Source of the DNA: an uncultured Oxalobacteraceae bacterium
Lineage (GTDB): Bacteria; Pseudomonadota; Gammaproteobacteria; Burkholderiales; Burkholderiaceae
DNA: 15,201 nucleotides
Reading direction: 5' to 3'
Assembly (NCBI GenBank): GCA_946479255.1
Contig: CAMLFK010000110.1
Coordinates: 1 to 15,201 of the forward strand
Shown piece by piece: positions 14,897 through 15,201 of the stretch (positions are counted from its first letter, which is position 1; every line of letters starts with the position of its first letter). A program made the translations under genes and the position numbers. A model generated the notes under the pieces. That model was not told where the DNA came from. It saw only the letters and a program-made list of their open reading frames with translations, and did not search any database.

Positions 14897-14910
14897 CGTC
14901 ACCTGTGACG
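14897..14910. promoter_or_regulatory. Inverted repeat CGTCAC-CT-GTGACG, possible operator of the catabolic operon
   Basis: A 14-bp dyad with perfect 6-bp arms lies 33 bp upstream of the first operon gene, next to an AT-rich patch (TAATTATCTT on the minus strand) that could be a -10 region. Its size and place fit a binding site for a dimeric regulator. Lrp/AsnC sites are usually longer and more AT-rich, so the adjacent regulator may not be the one that binds here. Confidence 0.4.
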
Positions 14911-15034
14911 CCGGTAGCGGGTGCAACGCTGTCTTATCTTAGGCCCGATTCTTCAGCGGGAGTGTGTGTCGTGCGGCGGAAAAATCGACAGAAATTGCGT
15001 TTTTCTCGCCTGTTTGGCATCTTGTGCGGCGCCC

Positions 15035-15201
15035 TTACTCGCTGGGCGCGAACAGCTTCTCGATCGGCACGTGGCTCTTGATGAAAGGCGACTTGATCAC
15101 GATGTAGCTGAAATACTTCTCGATGTTGACGCTGCGCTCGAGCACATCCTCGACGATGGTCTGGTAGTGGACCACGCTGCGCGTGACGAATTTGAGCAGG
15201 T
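15035..15201 (-). CDS. Lrp/AsnC-family transcriptional regulator, C-terminal fragment (start outside window)
   Basis: The minus-strand frame runs from the window edge to TAA (TTA at 15035-15037), encoding 54 C-terminal residues. The pattern LLKFVTRSVVHYQTIVEDVL, then a V-x-x-I/Y-x-S-Y-I-V-I-K-S segment and a closing VPIEKLF, matches the end of the RAM ligand-binding domain of Lrp/AsnC proteins (compare the usual DYLLKV...Y..F....L...PGV....S..VLK....LPL). The DNA-binding half is beyond the edge. Lrp/AsnC proteins sense amino acids and commonly control a neighbouring catabolic operon; the three-gene operon starts 170 bp downstream in the same direction. Its control of that operon is an inference. 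Length is too short to choose between Lrp subgroups. Confidence 0.75.
   Translation of the reverse strand, partial: LLKFVTRSVVHYQTIVEDVLERSVNIEKYFSYIVIKSPFIKSHVPIEKLFAPSE

Noticed and set aside
1..15201. tRNA, rRNA, CRISPR arrays, IS elements or integrase genes
   Set aside because: No cloverleaf-like sequence, regularly spaced repeat or transposase/integrase motif was found on either strand by eye.

Overview
The window is a high-GC Gram-negative chromosomal segment. Its gene content best fits a betaproteobacterium of the Burkholderiales, probably Oxalobacteraceae (Massilia/Telluria/Duganella type). The support is a Burkholderiales-style porin ending in Phe, a cyclic beta-glucan synthase-type GH94 enzyme, many Sec signal peptides and strong GC-rich third-position bias. 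The genus is an inference; there is no rRNA or other marker gene here.

Layout. (1) 1-1385: the C-terminal part of a large GH94 / cyclic beta-1,2-glucan synthase-like protein, closed by a strong intrinsic terminator. (2) 1545-2743: a visibly lower-GC two-gene islet. It holds a signal-peptide protein of unknown family and, 26 bp downstream, a 192-residue stand-alone HExxH zincin that resembles effector/toxin metallopeptidases. This is the best candidate for something undescribed, possibly an orphan effector-immunity-like pair. (3) 3036-4592: an exported PHP-fold CehA/McbA-like metallohydrolase, convergent with a GDT1/TMEM165-family cation exporter (4589-5164); the two stop codons overlap in TTAG. 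(4) 5281-8735: a translationally coupled pair, an exported leukotriene-A4-hydrolase-like M1 aminopeptidase and an exported serine-beta-lactamase-fold hydrolase. (5) 8897-10006: alanine racemase, preceded by an 18-bp perfect palindrome at a predicted promoter and a hairpin-rich leader. (6) 10215-11189: an outer-membrane porin, ending at a 16-bp-stem hairpin shared with the converging operon. (7) 14864 down to 11289, minus strand: a tight three-gene catabolic operon (tartrate/D-malate dehydrogenase-like, succinate-semialdehyde dehydrogenase-like, AstE/AspA-like deacylase), with the C-terminus of an Lrp/AsnC regulator just upstream on the same strand.

How the genes fit together. Regions 4-5 could serve peptide scavenging: periplasmic aminopeptidase, SxxK hydrolase possibly acting on D-residue peptides or other esters/amides, and a racemase for alanine. 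Region 7 looks like a pathway that removes an acyl group from an amino compound, oxidises a semialdehyde and oxidises a 2-hydroxy acid, probably under Lrp-type control. The substrate cannot be read from the sequence. No tRNA, rRNA, CRISPR array, transposase or integrase gene was seen.
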